Source: an uncultured Acidobacteriota bacterium
Lineage (GTDB): Bacteria > Acidobacteriota > UBA6911 > RPQK01 > JAJDTT01
Reading direction: 5' to 3'
Assembly: GCA_951812665.1 (NCBI GenBank)
Contig: CATOST010000028.1
Location: forward strand, 1 to 64,000
Length of the DNA: 64,000 nucleotides
How positions within the stretch are numbered: the first letter of the stretch is position 1; every line of letters starts with the position of its first letter. Under the pieces are notes generated by a model. It searched no databases, was not told the origin of the DNA, and saw nothing but the letters and a program-made list of their open reading frames with translations. A program made the position numbers and the translations under genes. Of the stretch, positions 53,194-61,270 are shown piece after piece.

Positions 53194-54502
53194 CGATGAA
53201 AACGTACTTGGCGATAAAGACGACCGCCAGGACGTCGACCAGCCAATGCACCTCGTCGCCTCGTCCGCTCAACCGCTTGACGATGGGATAGGAGATGAAA
53301 CCCAGCGCCAACCCGTCGGCGATGCTGAAGGTCAGCGGGATGGCGATCAGGGTAAGGAAGGCCGGCACAGCCTCCGAAATGTCGTTCCAACGGATCCGCG
53401 CGGCGGCCCCCATCATCAGAACGCCCGTCACCACCAGCGCCGGCGCGGCGGCGAATGTGGGAACCGCTTGAACCAATGGGGTGAAGAACAACGCGGCGGC
53501 GAACAAAGCGCTGACCACCACGCTGGAGAAACCGGTCCGGGCGCCGGAAGAGATGCCGGCGGCGCTCTCGATGTAGGTGGTCACGGTTGAAGTCCCGATG
53601 ACGCTGCCGCATACGGTGCCCACCGAATCGGACAGCAACGCCCGGTTGGCCCGGGGCAGCCGTCCCCGTTCGTCCAGAAAACCGGACCGTTCCGACAAGC
53701 CCAAGAGCGTCCCCATGGTGTCGAAGAGGTCCACGAAGAGCAGGGCAAGGATCAGCTCGATGAAGGCCACGTTCAGGGTCTGGGGCAGGTGACGGATCGC
53801 TTCGCCGAAGAGATGAACGGGCCAGACCGGCATGCTGACCAAACCCGTGGGCCACGGCGTTGCCCCGCAGATCATGGCCAGCAGGGTCACGCCCATCATG
53901 CCCAGCAGAATCGCGCCGCGTATTCCGCGCGCCATCATCACTCCGATCGCCAGCAGGCCCAGCAGGGCCAAGCCGACGGACCAGGAGCGCACGTCGCCCA
54001 GGCTGACCAGGGTGGCCGGATTGTCGACGATGAGGCCCGCGTTCTTCAGACCGATGAACGCGATGAAGAGACCGATCCCTGCCGCAACGGCCCGCTTCAG
54101 CGGATCCGGAACCGAGTTGATGATCGCTTCCCGGACTCGCAAGACGGTCAACAACAGAAACAGCAGTCCCGAAGCCAAGACTACGCCCAGGGCCAGTTTC
54201 CAGTCCACGCCCATGCCCAGGACGATGGAGTAGGCAAAGAATGCGTTGAGGCCCATTCCGGGCGCCAGGGCGAAGGGATAGTTGGCCAGGAGGCCCATCA
54301 GGAGGGTGGCGAGGGCGGCCGCCGCACAAGTAGCGAACAACAACTCGCCGAGCAGTTCCTTTCCCAGGGCGTCGGACAGGATGGCGGGATTCACGACCAC
54401 GATATAGGCCATGGTCATGAACGTGGTCGCGCCGCCGGTGACCTCGATCCGCCAGTTCGTGTTTTCCTGCTCGAACTTGAAGAATTCAGCTATCTTTTTC
54501 AT
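53189..54502 (-). CDS. NCS2/AzgA family purine (guanine/hypoxanthine/adenine) permease
   Basis: 437 residues with 12-14 hydrophobic segments. AzgA-type signatures: GATTFMTMAYIVVVNPAILS, ANYPFALAPGMGLNAFFAYS, LLFVDLFDTMGTLLGLSERS, CGSVIGTSTVTTYIESAAGI and SSGARTGFSSVVVSALFAA. This is the proton-coupled purine subgroup of the NCS2/nucleobase-ascorbate superfamily rather than the uracil/xanthine group. A lone inner-membrane transporter whose 3' end lies in the 167-bp palindrome. Confidence 0.92.
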   Translation of the reverse strand: MKKIAEFFKFEQENTNWRIEVTGGATTFMTMAYIVVVNPAILSDALGKELLGELLFATCAAAALATLLMGLLANYPFALAPGMGLNAFFAYSIVLGMGVDWKLALGVVLASGLLFLLLTVLRVREAIINSVPDPLKRAVAAGIGLFIAFIGLKNAGLIVDNPATLVSLGDVRSWSVGLALLGLLAIGVMMARGIRGAILLGMMGVTLLAMICGATPWPTGLVSMPVWPVHLFGEAIRHLPQTLNVAFIELILALLFVDLFDTMGTLLGLSERSGFLDERGRLPRANRALLSDSVGTVCGSVIGTSTVTTYIESAAGISSGARTGFSSVVVSALFAAALFFTPLVQAVPTFAAAPALVVTGVLMMGAAARIRWNDISEAVPAFLTLIAIPLTFSIADGLALGFISYPIVKRLSGRGDEVHWLVDVLAVVFIAKYVFIG

Positions 54503-54591
54503 TGAAGTCCGGTCTTATGTAGTAACAGACAAATAATTAATAAATAAGGGAAATCTATCTCTCTTAAGAACAATATAGGAGCCCGTGGGAG

Positions 54592-54733
54592 GGGGGACTT
54601 TTTGTCCCCCTCTTCATTGCCGCACGAGAGCCGAGAGCGAGGGTTTCCAATTCCTGGAAAGCCGATACGAGAGAAAGAGGGGGACAAAATGTCCCCCCTC
54701 CTGCCGGACGAAGAGGGGGACTAAAAGTCCCCC
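54592..54733. repeat. Three family A hairpins
   Basis: 54592-54610 GGGGGAC-TTTTT-GTCCCCC; 54679-54697 GGGGGAC-AAAAT-GTCCCCC; 54715-54733 GGGGGAC-TAAAA-GTCCCCC. A GGAAAGCC tail sits between the first two. All have perfect 7-bp stems. They fill the gap between the end of the VCBS gene and the start of the purine permease, both leftward. Confidence 0.75.
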
Positions 54734-54756
54734 CTCCCATGCCCCCTCCTGGCGGC

Positions 54757-57585
54757 TCAGTGGTAACTGATGGAGACCGACTCCAGGACCGGAGAATTGC
54801 CCGAGCCGGGACTGAGGAGGCTGGCCTTGTACTGGATCCAACGGGTTCCCTCGCCGGCGTCCGGAAGCTGGGAGCCAGACTGCTTGTAGTAGCTCCCCGA
54901 GCCCTTCGGTCCCATCCAAGCGGCCGACTCCAATCCCTCCCGGGTGGCGGCCCAGCGCACCTGGAATTCCAGACCGGTCCGGAACGGCGTCTCCCCCTCC
55001 CAGGTGATGGTTCCGAAGCGCTCCACGGAACCGGCGTCGAATGGTGGAGAAACGTAGTCGTAACGATGGCCCCGATCATAGGCATGACCCGGATCGGAGG
55101 CAAGATGGTGAGGTCCCAGGACCGGCAGGGAAGTCCGTCGCTCGGTGGAGAAACCATCGGGTCCGCCCCAGTAGAGAAAGGCGTCGTTCCTGTGGTTCCC
55201 CTGCTTTGAGTGGCAGGCGAACAGGATGTCCACGTGTCCGTCCAGGTCGAAGTCGTTGGCGATGACGCCGGAAGCGGAGTTGCTGGGGATCTCCATCTTG
55301 CGGGAGGGATCGAAGCCGGAGGGGCCGTTCCAATAGATTCTGGAGGGATGGCTGCGCGTGTAACCGGCATGGTAGCTGCTCAGCACCAGGTCCAGGAACC
55401 CGTTCCCGTTCAGGTCGGCCACGGCGGCGGACGAGTTTCCCACCGAAGGCAGGATGGTCGGGTTCGATTCGTCGTAGCCATCCGGTCCACCCCAGTAAAT
55501 AAAGGTGTCCCCCTCTGCGGAGCCGCCGAAGGACCGGGACTTACCCGGCGCCGGGTCCTTGTCATAGAGGTTGCTGGCGATCACTTCCAGAAAGCCGTTC
55601 CCGTCCAGATCGGCCACCTCCACGCCAACCGAAACCCGGGAAGGCAACTCCGTCTTGCGGTCATTGTCGAATCCCAGGGGACTGTTCCAGTAGACCACCA
55701 CCTTGTTGAGGGTCCCGCTGAAGATCACATCGATCCAACCGTCACGATTCAGGTCGCCGATGGTGTGTTCCCGGATGCTGCCGATCCGGAAGATGAAGCG
55801 GTTGTCGTTCGAGAATCCCTCCGGCCCGCCCCAGAAGAGGCTGGTGGCCTCGGTTCCCGGGCGCCACTGGGTGAAGGAGGCGTCCAGGTAACCGTCCCGG
55901 TTGAAGTCGGCGAGCCGGGAAGAAAAGCTGATCTCGGTCTCGAGGACAGTCCGATTGGACGCGGAGTACCCGGAAACCGACCCCCAGTAGATGGCCGGAC
56001 TCGGGCTCTTTTTGTAGATGGAGGGGAACAGGAGATCTACATGGCCGTCGCGGTTGATGTCCGCGCTGGAGCAGTATCCGTTGCCTGTGGGCAACAATTG
56101 TCGGCGAGCCGGCTCGAATCGCCCCTTGGGGCCGCCCCAGTAGATGTAGGCCGGGATGCCATGAGCGGTGTCGGCGGCATGGACGAAGACGAGGTCCTTG
56201 CTGCCGTCTCCGTCCAGGTCTCCCGCCTGGACCCCGGTGGCCTCGAATGTGGGCAACTCGGTCCGCCACTCGGTCGAGTAACGCTCCGGACCGCCCCAAT
56301 AGACGTAGGCCCGGGGATTCCTGTGTGTCGGCGAACCCTGCTGCGAGAAGACCACCTCGGGGTAGCCGTCCTCGTCCAGATCCTCCACCAGGCAACGGGT
56401 CGGCGACAGCGTGGGAAGCAATGTCCGCCGATGGGAGCGATAGCCATCTGGGGCTCCCCAGTAGATGAAGGATGCCAGTCCGGACTTGTTGGCGAAGACC
56501 AGATCGGGGTGTCCGTCCCGGTTCAAATCTCCCGCCGCCACGTCCGAGGCCCCCACGGTGGGCAGGAACGTCCTGGAATCGACCGAATAGCCCTTGGACG
56601 ATCCCCAATAGATGGACGAGGGCACGCTGATGGTGTCCACGATGTTGTACATGCCCATCTCCCGGGTCTTGAGCCGGTAGGCGTTGGCCAGGACGACCTC
56701 CGGGAAACCGTCCCCATTCAGGTCGGCGACCTCCACAGCTGAAGTCCGGTCACCATGAAGATGGACCGCCGCGCGTTGCATGTAGTCTCCATCCGCGGTG
56801 CCCCAGTAGAGGAGGGCGCCTCCCTCCGCGTCCGTGTTTCCCTCGTTGGCGAAGACCAGGTCCAGGTGCCCGTCCCGGTCCAGATCGGCGACCTTCACGT
56901 CCCGGCCGTTCACGGTCCTGAGTACCTGCCGCCGTTCGGCGGAATAACCGTCCGCCGAACCCCAGTAGACGAAGGACTCGTTGTGCGGGTCCACCGTCAC
57001 GTGGTAGTCCAATCCGCTGTTGGCAAAGACGATATCGGGGTGTCCATCCCGGTTCAGGTCTTCCACGGCCACCGTCCGGGCGCCCCGCGTGGGGAGGCCG
57101 CTGCGGTCGGAAGCCTCAGGCCCGCCCTTGGCGCCCCGGAAAATGAATGAATCCAGGTCGGTGCGGGTTCCGTTGAAGTTGTTGGCCACGATCAACTCGG
57201 CGTTGCCGTCTCCGTCCAGATCGGCGATGGCGCCGTCATGCCCCCCGTTGGTGGGCAAACGGCTCTGGCGACGGGGCGAGTATCCCTCGCCTCCGCCCCA
57301 GTAGATGAACAGGTCCGCCCGCTCGTGGGGATCGTGGTCATTGGGGAAAATGATGTCGACACGTCCGTCCTGATTCAGGTCCAACAGCTTGATCAGGACC
57401 ACCTGGCCTTGAGCGGTGACGTAGGTGTTGACGCCTCCGTCGCTGAAACTTCCGTCGGCGAAGTCGAGGAAGGAGGATGACGTCCAGACCTTCTCCCCGG
57501 CCGTCAGGGGCTCGGCGCCCCAGATCAAGGCCACCACGGCAAACGCACAAACCGAAGCCGTTCGAATCGATTTCCCAAGGATCAT
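54757..57585 (-). CDS. FG-GAP/VCBS-repeat protein, secreted beta-propeller
   Basis: 942 residues from the ATG at 57585, with AAAGGA 9 nt upstream; a longer start at 57627 would bury the signal peptide (ASVCAFAVVALIWGAEPLTA). About fifteen repeats of the form DLNRDGHPDLVFAN or DLDGDGNAELIVAN alternate with FIYWGGPDGYS-type strands. These are calcium-binding FG-GAP/integrin alpha-like blades, enough for two seven-bladed propellers. The C-terminal ~100 residues form a separate beta domain (FGTITWEGETPFRTGLEFQV). Proteins of this type are extracellular adhesins or lectin-like structural proteins; no catalytic motif is visible. Confidence 0.88.
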   Translation of the reverse strand: MILGKSIRTASVCAFAVVALIWGAEPLTAGEKVWTSSSFLDFADGSFSDGGVNTYVTAQGQVVLIKLLDLNQDGRVDIIFPNDHDPHERADLFIYWGGGEGYSPRRQSRLPTNGGHDGAIADLDGDGNAELIVANNFNGTRTDLDSFIFRGAKGGPEASDRSGLPTRGARTVAVEDLNRDGHPDIVFANSGLDYHVTVDPHNESFVYWGSADGYSAERRQVLRTVNGRDVKVADLDRDGHLDLVFANEGNTDAEGGALLYWGTADGDYMQRAAVHLHGDRTSAVEVADLNGDGFPEVVLANAYRLKTREMGMYNIVDTISVPSSIYWGSSKGYSVDSRTFLPTVGASDVAAGDLNRDGHPDLVFANKSGLASFIYWGAPDGYRSHRRTLLPTLSPTRCLVEDLDEDGYPEVVFSQQGSPTHRNPRAYVYWGGPERYSTEWRTELPTFEATGVQAGDLDGDGSKDLVFVHAADTAHGIPAYIYWGGPKGRFEPARRQLLPTGNGYCSSADINRDGHVDLLFPSIYKKSPSPAIYWGSVSGYSASNRTVLETEISFSSRLADFNRDGYLDASFTQWRPGTEATSLFWGGPEGFSNDNRFIFRIGSIREHTIGDLNRDGWIDVIFSGTLNKVVVYWNSPLGFDNDRKTELPSRVSVGVEVADLDGNGFLEVIASNLYDKDPAPGKSRSFGGSAEGDTFIYWGGPDGYDESNPTILPSVGNSSAAVADLNGNGFLDLVLSSYHAGYTRSHPSRIYWNGPSGFDPSRKMEIPSNSASGVIANDFDLDGHVDILFACHSKQGNHRNDAFLYWGGPDGFSTERRTSLPVLGPHHLASDPGHAYDRGHRYDYVSPPFDAGSVERFGTITWEGETPFRTGLEFQVRWAATREGLESAAWMGPKGSGSYYKQSGSQLPDAGEGTRWIQYKASLLSPGSGNSPVLESVSISYH

Positions 57586-57650
57586 GGCGGTTATTCCTTT
57601 CTGTTCGGAACCGAAAGCGTGTGGCACCTAGTCTACACCGGAGACACAGG

Positions 57651-57677
57651 CGTAGGGCCCCCCTTGTGGGTGCCCTC
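57651..57677. repeat. Family C repeat, degenerate
   Basis: CGTAGGGCCCCCCTTGTGGG then TGCCCTC, resembling the family C copy at 49549-49570 in the opposite orientation. It lies between the VCBS gene start and the TfoX-like gene end. Confidence 0.5.
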
Positions 57678-57689
57678 TTTGGCGCTTGG

Positions 57690-58028
57690 TCACTTGGGAG
57701 GTAGGGACTCGGCATAGGTGGCGGCCCGGTTTACCCACGTTTCCAGATCATGGTCAGACTCGATTCCGGCCGGCTCCACCAGGGCCCACCCCTTCATCAC
57801 CCGGCCTGTGATGTCCGCCGGCTTCGTATGCGGTTCCGCCAGCGTCCTGTCGTGGTCCTTCTTGTCCAACCGCACGATGAGAGAGCCCTTCCAGGTGCCG
57901 ACGCACATGTTGCCGTTGATCATGAAGCAGACGCCGCCGAACATTCTTCTTTTGGAGACGCCCTCACGTCCCAAGAGAACGTCACGGACCCGATCTGCCA
58001 GTACGCCGTCGTTCAACTCCGCGTGCAT
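57690..58028 (-). CDS. TfoX/Sxy N-terminal domain protein
   Basis: 112 residues. The TfoX_N domain is clear: VSKRRMFGGVCFMINGNMCV, GTWKGSLIVRLDKKDHD, ITGRVMKGWALVEPAGI. The C-terminal TfoX domain of true competence regulators is missing, as in many stand-alone members whose role is not known. A lone small cytoplasmic protein, leftward. Confidence 0.88.
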   Translation of the reverse strand: MHAELNDGVLADRVRDVLLGREGVSKRRMFGGVCFMINGNMCVGTWKGSLIVRLDKKDHDRTLAEPHTKPADITGRVMKGWALVEPAGIESDHDLETWVNRAATYAESLPPK

Positions 58029-58062
58029 CCGTTCTTTTTGACCGATTAGGGGAGGGACTGGG

Positions 58063-58152
58063 AGGGACTTTTAGTCCCCCAATCTTCATTCGCCCGTTCG
58101 TTTGGTGCTCTGCTGCTCCTCTGGAGTTCGGCGATTGGAAATCGCCGCTCCC
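58063..58152. repeat. Family A composite element
   Basis: GGGAC-TTTTA-GTCCC at 58063-58077, then about 50 bp later GGCGATT-GGA-AATCGCC at 58131-58147 followed by GCTCC. The second hairpin is translated as part of the SDR gene's C-terminus (RGAAISNRRTPEE), so the repeat has probably extended that protein. Confidence 0.6.
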
Positions 58153-58760
58153 CGCGAATCGGGAATCGGAAGCCCGCCCCAAATGCGAAAGACCTGACCC
58201 GACATCGTTCCCTCGATCGCCCGGACATACACTTGACCGCACTGCTCCGCAGTCACTCGGCCCCGTCCTTCTCTCCCAGCAGGAACCACGGGGCCGGGGC
58301 TGACAACGTTGACTCGAATGCTGCGAGGCCACAGCTGGTCCGTTTGTTCTACAAAGGTTTCGAGTGCCGCATTGAACGGTCCCGTGGCGAAACCGCGCAG
58401 GTTCGAATAATGGCTCAGGAATCCACTGGTCAACGTAAACGAGCCGCCGTCCCGAATCGTCGATTGCCCCATTGACACCAGCCGGATCTGGGACAGAAAT
58501 TTCCTCTCAAATCCGTAACGATAGTCATCATCGACCAATTCTTCGAACCGGCGAAATCGACTATCGTTGCCCACGGCCGAAACAAGCGCATCGTAGGCCC
58601 CGACTGATGCGAACATGTTTCGCACCGACTCTGTATCGGTGTAGTCACACTGCACGTCACCATCGGCCAGCCCGACTCGAACCACCTCATGATTGGCGGA
58701 TACGGCCTTGTCGACCCCACGACCGATCTTGCCGGATGCCCCGACGAGGATCACTTTCAT
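58086..58760 (-). CDS. Atypical short-chain dehydrogenase (SDR, PRK07578-like)
   Basis: 224 residues. The Rossmann motif GASGKIGRG is at residues 8-16, and DVQCDYTDTESVRNMFASVG, DALVSAVGND and SFTLTSGFLSHYSN follow. The group to which this resembles most is the small SDR family that lacks the canonical YxxxK pair; here too no YxxxK follows the Ser of LTSG. It probably still binds NAD(P). The last ~25 residues come from a family A repeat. It is 15 bp downstream of another SDR gene, so the pair is co-transcribed. Confidence 0.8.
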   Translation of the reverse strand: MKVILVGASGKIGRGVDKAVSANHEVVRVGLADGDVQCDYTDTESVRNMFASVGAYDALVSAVGNDSRFRRFEELVDDDYRYGFERKFLSQIRLVSMGQSTIRDGGSFTLTSGFLSHYSNLRGFATGPFNAALETFVEQTDQLWPRSIRVNVVSPGPVVPAGREGRGRVTAEQCGQVYVRAIEGTMSGQVFRIWGGLPIPDSRGAAISNRRTPEEQQSTKRTGE

Positions 58761-58775
58761 CTGAAGTTCTCCTGA

Positions 58776-59462
58776 TCAGACGGATCGGGTGATTCCTCCA
58801 TCCACCCGAATGTTCTGTCCCGTGATGTAGGCGCCGCCGTCGGAGGCCAGAAAGAAGATGACGTCGGCAATCTCTTCGGTCGTACCGTAGCGTTGCATCG
58901 GGATGCGGTCGCGATACTCCGAATTCTCGGGAAAACTGTTGATGAACCCGGGGAGAACGTTGTTCATGCGAATGTTGTCCGCCGCGTACCTGTCCGAGAA
59001 CAGTTTTGCAAAGGCCGCCAATCCCGACCGGAACACTCCGGACGTGGGAAAAGCCGGTTCAGGCTCGAACGCGGCGAAGCTGGAAATGTTGAGGATCACC
59101 CCACCCTTCTGCCGCTGCATGATGGGTGTCACCAGCCGTGTCGGACGCACCGCACTGAGAAAGTAGACCTCCATTCCCGAGTGCCAGTCGTCATCCGAGA
59201 GTTCGAGGATCGGCGCCCTCGGACCGTGTCCTGCGCTGTTCACCAGCACGTCTACCCGGCCCCATCTTTCCATGGTGAGATCCACGAGGCGCTTCAGGTC
59301 GTCAAATGACTGATTGGATCCCGTAACACCGACGCCGCCGAGCTTCGTTGCCAAGGCTTCCCCTTTGCCCGAGGAAGACAGGATGGAGACGCTAAATCCG
59401 TCAGCGGCGAACCTCCGCGCCGTAGCGGCTCCCATGCCACTTCCCCCAGCAGTGACGATCAC
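58776..59462 (-). CDS. SDR family oxidoreductase, N-terminus frameshifted in an A-run
   Basis: 228 residues from a GTG at 59462. TAGGSGMG is the cofactor loop and NSAGHGPRAPI the NNAG-type motif; NISSFAAF supplies the Ser, and ITGQNIRVDGGITRS is the family C-terminus. The usual YxxxK reads SGVFR, so the catalytic Tyr and Lys seem changed. Upstream, the ATG at 59482 starts MDNRKK but a run of six A (59466-59471) puts it one base out of frame; a seventh A would give MDNRKKVVIVTAGG, the normal SDR start. Either the gene is damaged, starts at GTG, or the run was miscounted. Confidence 0.8.
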   Translation of the reverse strand: MIVTAGGSGMGAATARRFAADGFSVSILSSSGKGEALATKLGGVGVTGSNQSFDDLKRLVDLTMERWGRVDVLVNSAGHGPRAPILELSDDDWHSGMEVYFLSAVRPTRLVTPIMQRQKGGVILNISSFAAFEPEPAFPTSGVFRSGLAAFAKLFSDRYAADNIRMNNVLPGFINSFPENSEYRDRIPMQRYGTTEEIADVIFFLASDGGAYITGQNIRVDGGITRSV

Positions 59463-59530
59463 GACTTTTTTCTGTTGTCCATTTCTGCACGCATCGGTTC
59501 ATTATTACTCGATTTGGGGAGCAACTGGGA

Positions 59531-59600
59531 GGGGACTTTTAGTCCCCCACGCCTCGGAGTAACGGCAGCAGGAAAACCTCCGTTCCCGACTCCGCGTCTC
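59531..59600. repeat. Family A composite element
   Basis: GGGGAC-TTTTA-GTCCCC at 59531-59547 followed at about 59565-59585 by GCAGGAAAACCTCCGTTCC, the same two-part layout as at 58063-58152 and 23736-23830. It lies upstream of the SDR pair, in the gap before the two-TM protein. Confidence 0.6.
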
Positions 59601-59672
59601 GTAACCCGGATTTCGGCTGCATGTCGTGGAAAACGGTTACTCAGATCGAGAGTACGGGGCCGCGGCAGGCTC

Positions 59673-60191
59673 TCAATCTTCCTTGGCGAGGCGGTGTATC
59701 CCGAGATCGAAAAAGTGGGCCGTCAACCGTTGCCACCAAGCCACGGCAAACGGATCTTTCTTGCCGACAAGGTCCATTGTCCGAATCAGGGTGTTGCGGC
59801 AGAGCGCCCAGACCACAGCCTTTCCCGTAGGCGCCTGGAACTCCAAGTCCATATACTCCTCCATGACGGCCTTGACCGTCTTCCGGGAGGAACTGGCGTA
59901 GAGCTGCCTGACGAGCGCCATGTAGTCCTGGTGCAACTCGGCATGCCGGACCACCTTGACTTCAGGAGCGAAGACGAGCTTGAGAACGGAAACGAGCGCA
60001 ATCCCCAGTCCCGATCCGAAAATCCACGGCGAACCATCCTGGACCGCCAGCGCAGCCGTTCCGGCGCCGAGCAGCAACAGCGGAACGTTGGTCCACCGAC
60101 CGAGGACCTGGAAGAAGAACAGGCGTCTGGCATGGTAGCAACTCGAAATGCGGACCTGGAAAAGAAGATCGTTATGTTCCTGGTTCTTCAT
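59673..60191 (-). CDS. Small two-TM membrane protein, SLATT/DUF4231-like
   Basis: 172 residues. An N-terminal segment RISSCYHARRLFFFQVLGRW precedes two hydrophobic helices (VPLLLLGAGTAALAV and WIFGSGLGIALVSVLKLVF) and a helical cytoplasmic tail (AELHQDYMALVRQLYASSS). This is the layout of the SLATT group of two-TM proteins, some of which act as membrane effectors beside nucleotide-signal synthases. No SMODS, SLOG or reverse-transcriptase partner lies nearby, so a defence role is not supported by context. It is divergent from the PhyH gene. Confidence 0.5.
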   Translation of the reverse strand: MKNQEHNDLLFQVRISSCYHARRLFFFQVLGRWTNVPLLLLGAGTAALAVQDGSPWIFGSGLGIALVSVLKLVFAPEVKVVRHAELHQDYMALVRQLYASSSRKTVKAVMEEYMDLEFQAPTGKAVVWALCRNTLIRTMDLVGKKDPFAVAWWQRLTAHFFDLGIHRLAKED

Positions 60192-60405
60192 ATTTTCACT
60201 TCTCCCGAGGCCGGTACCCCCACCCTCCGGATCTCGAACCTGTGTTTGAGTCCCTGTATGAAGTTAACGATCGCACGCCAAGAAAGACGAGGTTCAATCG
60301 GTGCCGTCACGCCGGTTCTTCTCTCAATCGCATTCCTCGCCCCTCGTCTTGCAAATGGGCGTTCCGGTTTGGAAGAATGAACCGCCCAGCCGAAAGGCGG
60401 ATTTC

Positions 60406-61242
60406 ATGGTCGATTCACTGCTCCAGCGTTTGCGCGAAGACGGGTGGCTCCTGTTGGAAAACGTCATCCCCGCCGACCGGGTGGACGACGTCCGGCGGAA
60501 CGTGTTGGCCGCCCGGGACCGTTCCCTGGAGACCGAGGAAGCCAAGCTCGTGGCCGGCGACGCCCGGGTCACGACCCGGGGCGGCGCCGTGGTGGGACTG
60601 ATCAACCTGGACCAGTCCATCGCGCCCTATCTGGCAGACTCGAGAGTCCTGGCCATCATCGAGCGGCTCTGGGGAGACTACACCCGGGTCGTCTCCCTCG
60701 GCGGACTGATCAGCGATCCGGGCCACCGGGACCGGGTGTGGCACGCGGACTGGCCCTTCAACCAGACCAACGCCGCCCATATCCCGGCACCTTATCCCGA
60801 CTCGGTCCAGGTCCTGACCGGGATCTTCATGCTGACACCCTTTACGGCCGAGACGGGGGGCACCTTCGTGGTGCCGGAAAGCCATCGCTCCTCCAACAAC
60901 CCGACCGGAGAGAACGGCATCGACCGCGGCGCGCCCCATCCCACCGAGATTCAAGTGACCGGAAAGGCGGGTAGCCTGCTCCTGTTCGACAGCCGAATCT
61001 GGCACTCCGCGGCTCCGGTATTGAGTTCCGAGGCTCGGGTGGCGGCCGTGGTCCGATACGCTCCCTGGTGGATCAACCTGAATCCGGTGCTGCTCGGCAC
61101 CGACGACCATTCCCGAATCGTGACCGAGACCAACGGGAAGCCCTACCTGGTGCCCCTGGTCAAACGGGAAGTTTTCGAGTCCCTTCCTGAAGCGGTCCAG
61201 CCACTCTTCCGGCACTGGGTGGACCGCGGAGCCCAACGATAG
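60406..61242 (+). CDS. Phytanoyl-CoA dioxygenase (PhyH) family protein
   Basis: 278 residues from the ATG at 60406 with AAGGCGGA upstream; in-frame ATGs at 60301 and 60355 have none. A double-stranded beta-helix, Fe(II)/2-oxoglutarate enzyme: HxD metal site in VWHADWPFNQ, distal His in DSRIWHSAAP, 2-oxoglutarate-binding Arg in the following SSEARVAAVVRY. The LREDGWLLLENVIP opening is typical. PhyH relatives hydroxylate many small molecules; the substrate is unknown. Convergent with the symporter gene (28-bp gap). Confidence 0.9.
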   Translation: MVDSLLQRLREDGWLLLENVIPADRVDDVRRNVLAARDRSLETEEAKLVAGDARVTTRGGAVVGLINLDQSIAPYLADSRVLAIIERLWGDYTRVVSLGGLISDPGHRDRVWHADWPFNQTNAAHIPAPYPDSVQVLTGIFMLTPFTAETGGTFVVPESHRSSNNPTGENGIDRGAPHPTEIQVTGKAGSLLLFDSRIWHSAAPVLSSEARVAAVVRYAPWWINLNPVLLGTDDHSRIVTETNGKPYLVPLVKREVFESLPEAVQPLFRHWVDRGAQR

Positions 61243-61270
61243 CGCCACCGATCGGGGAAATTCCCGCGAC

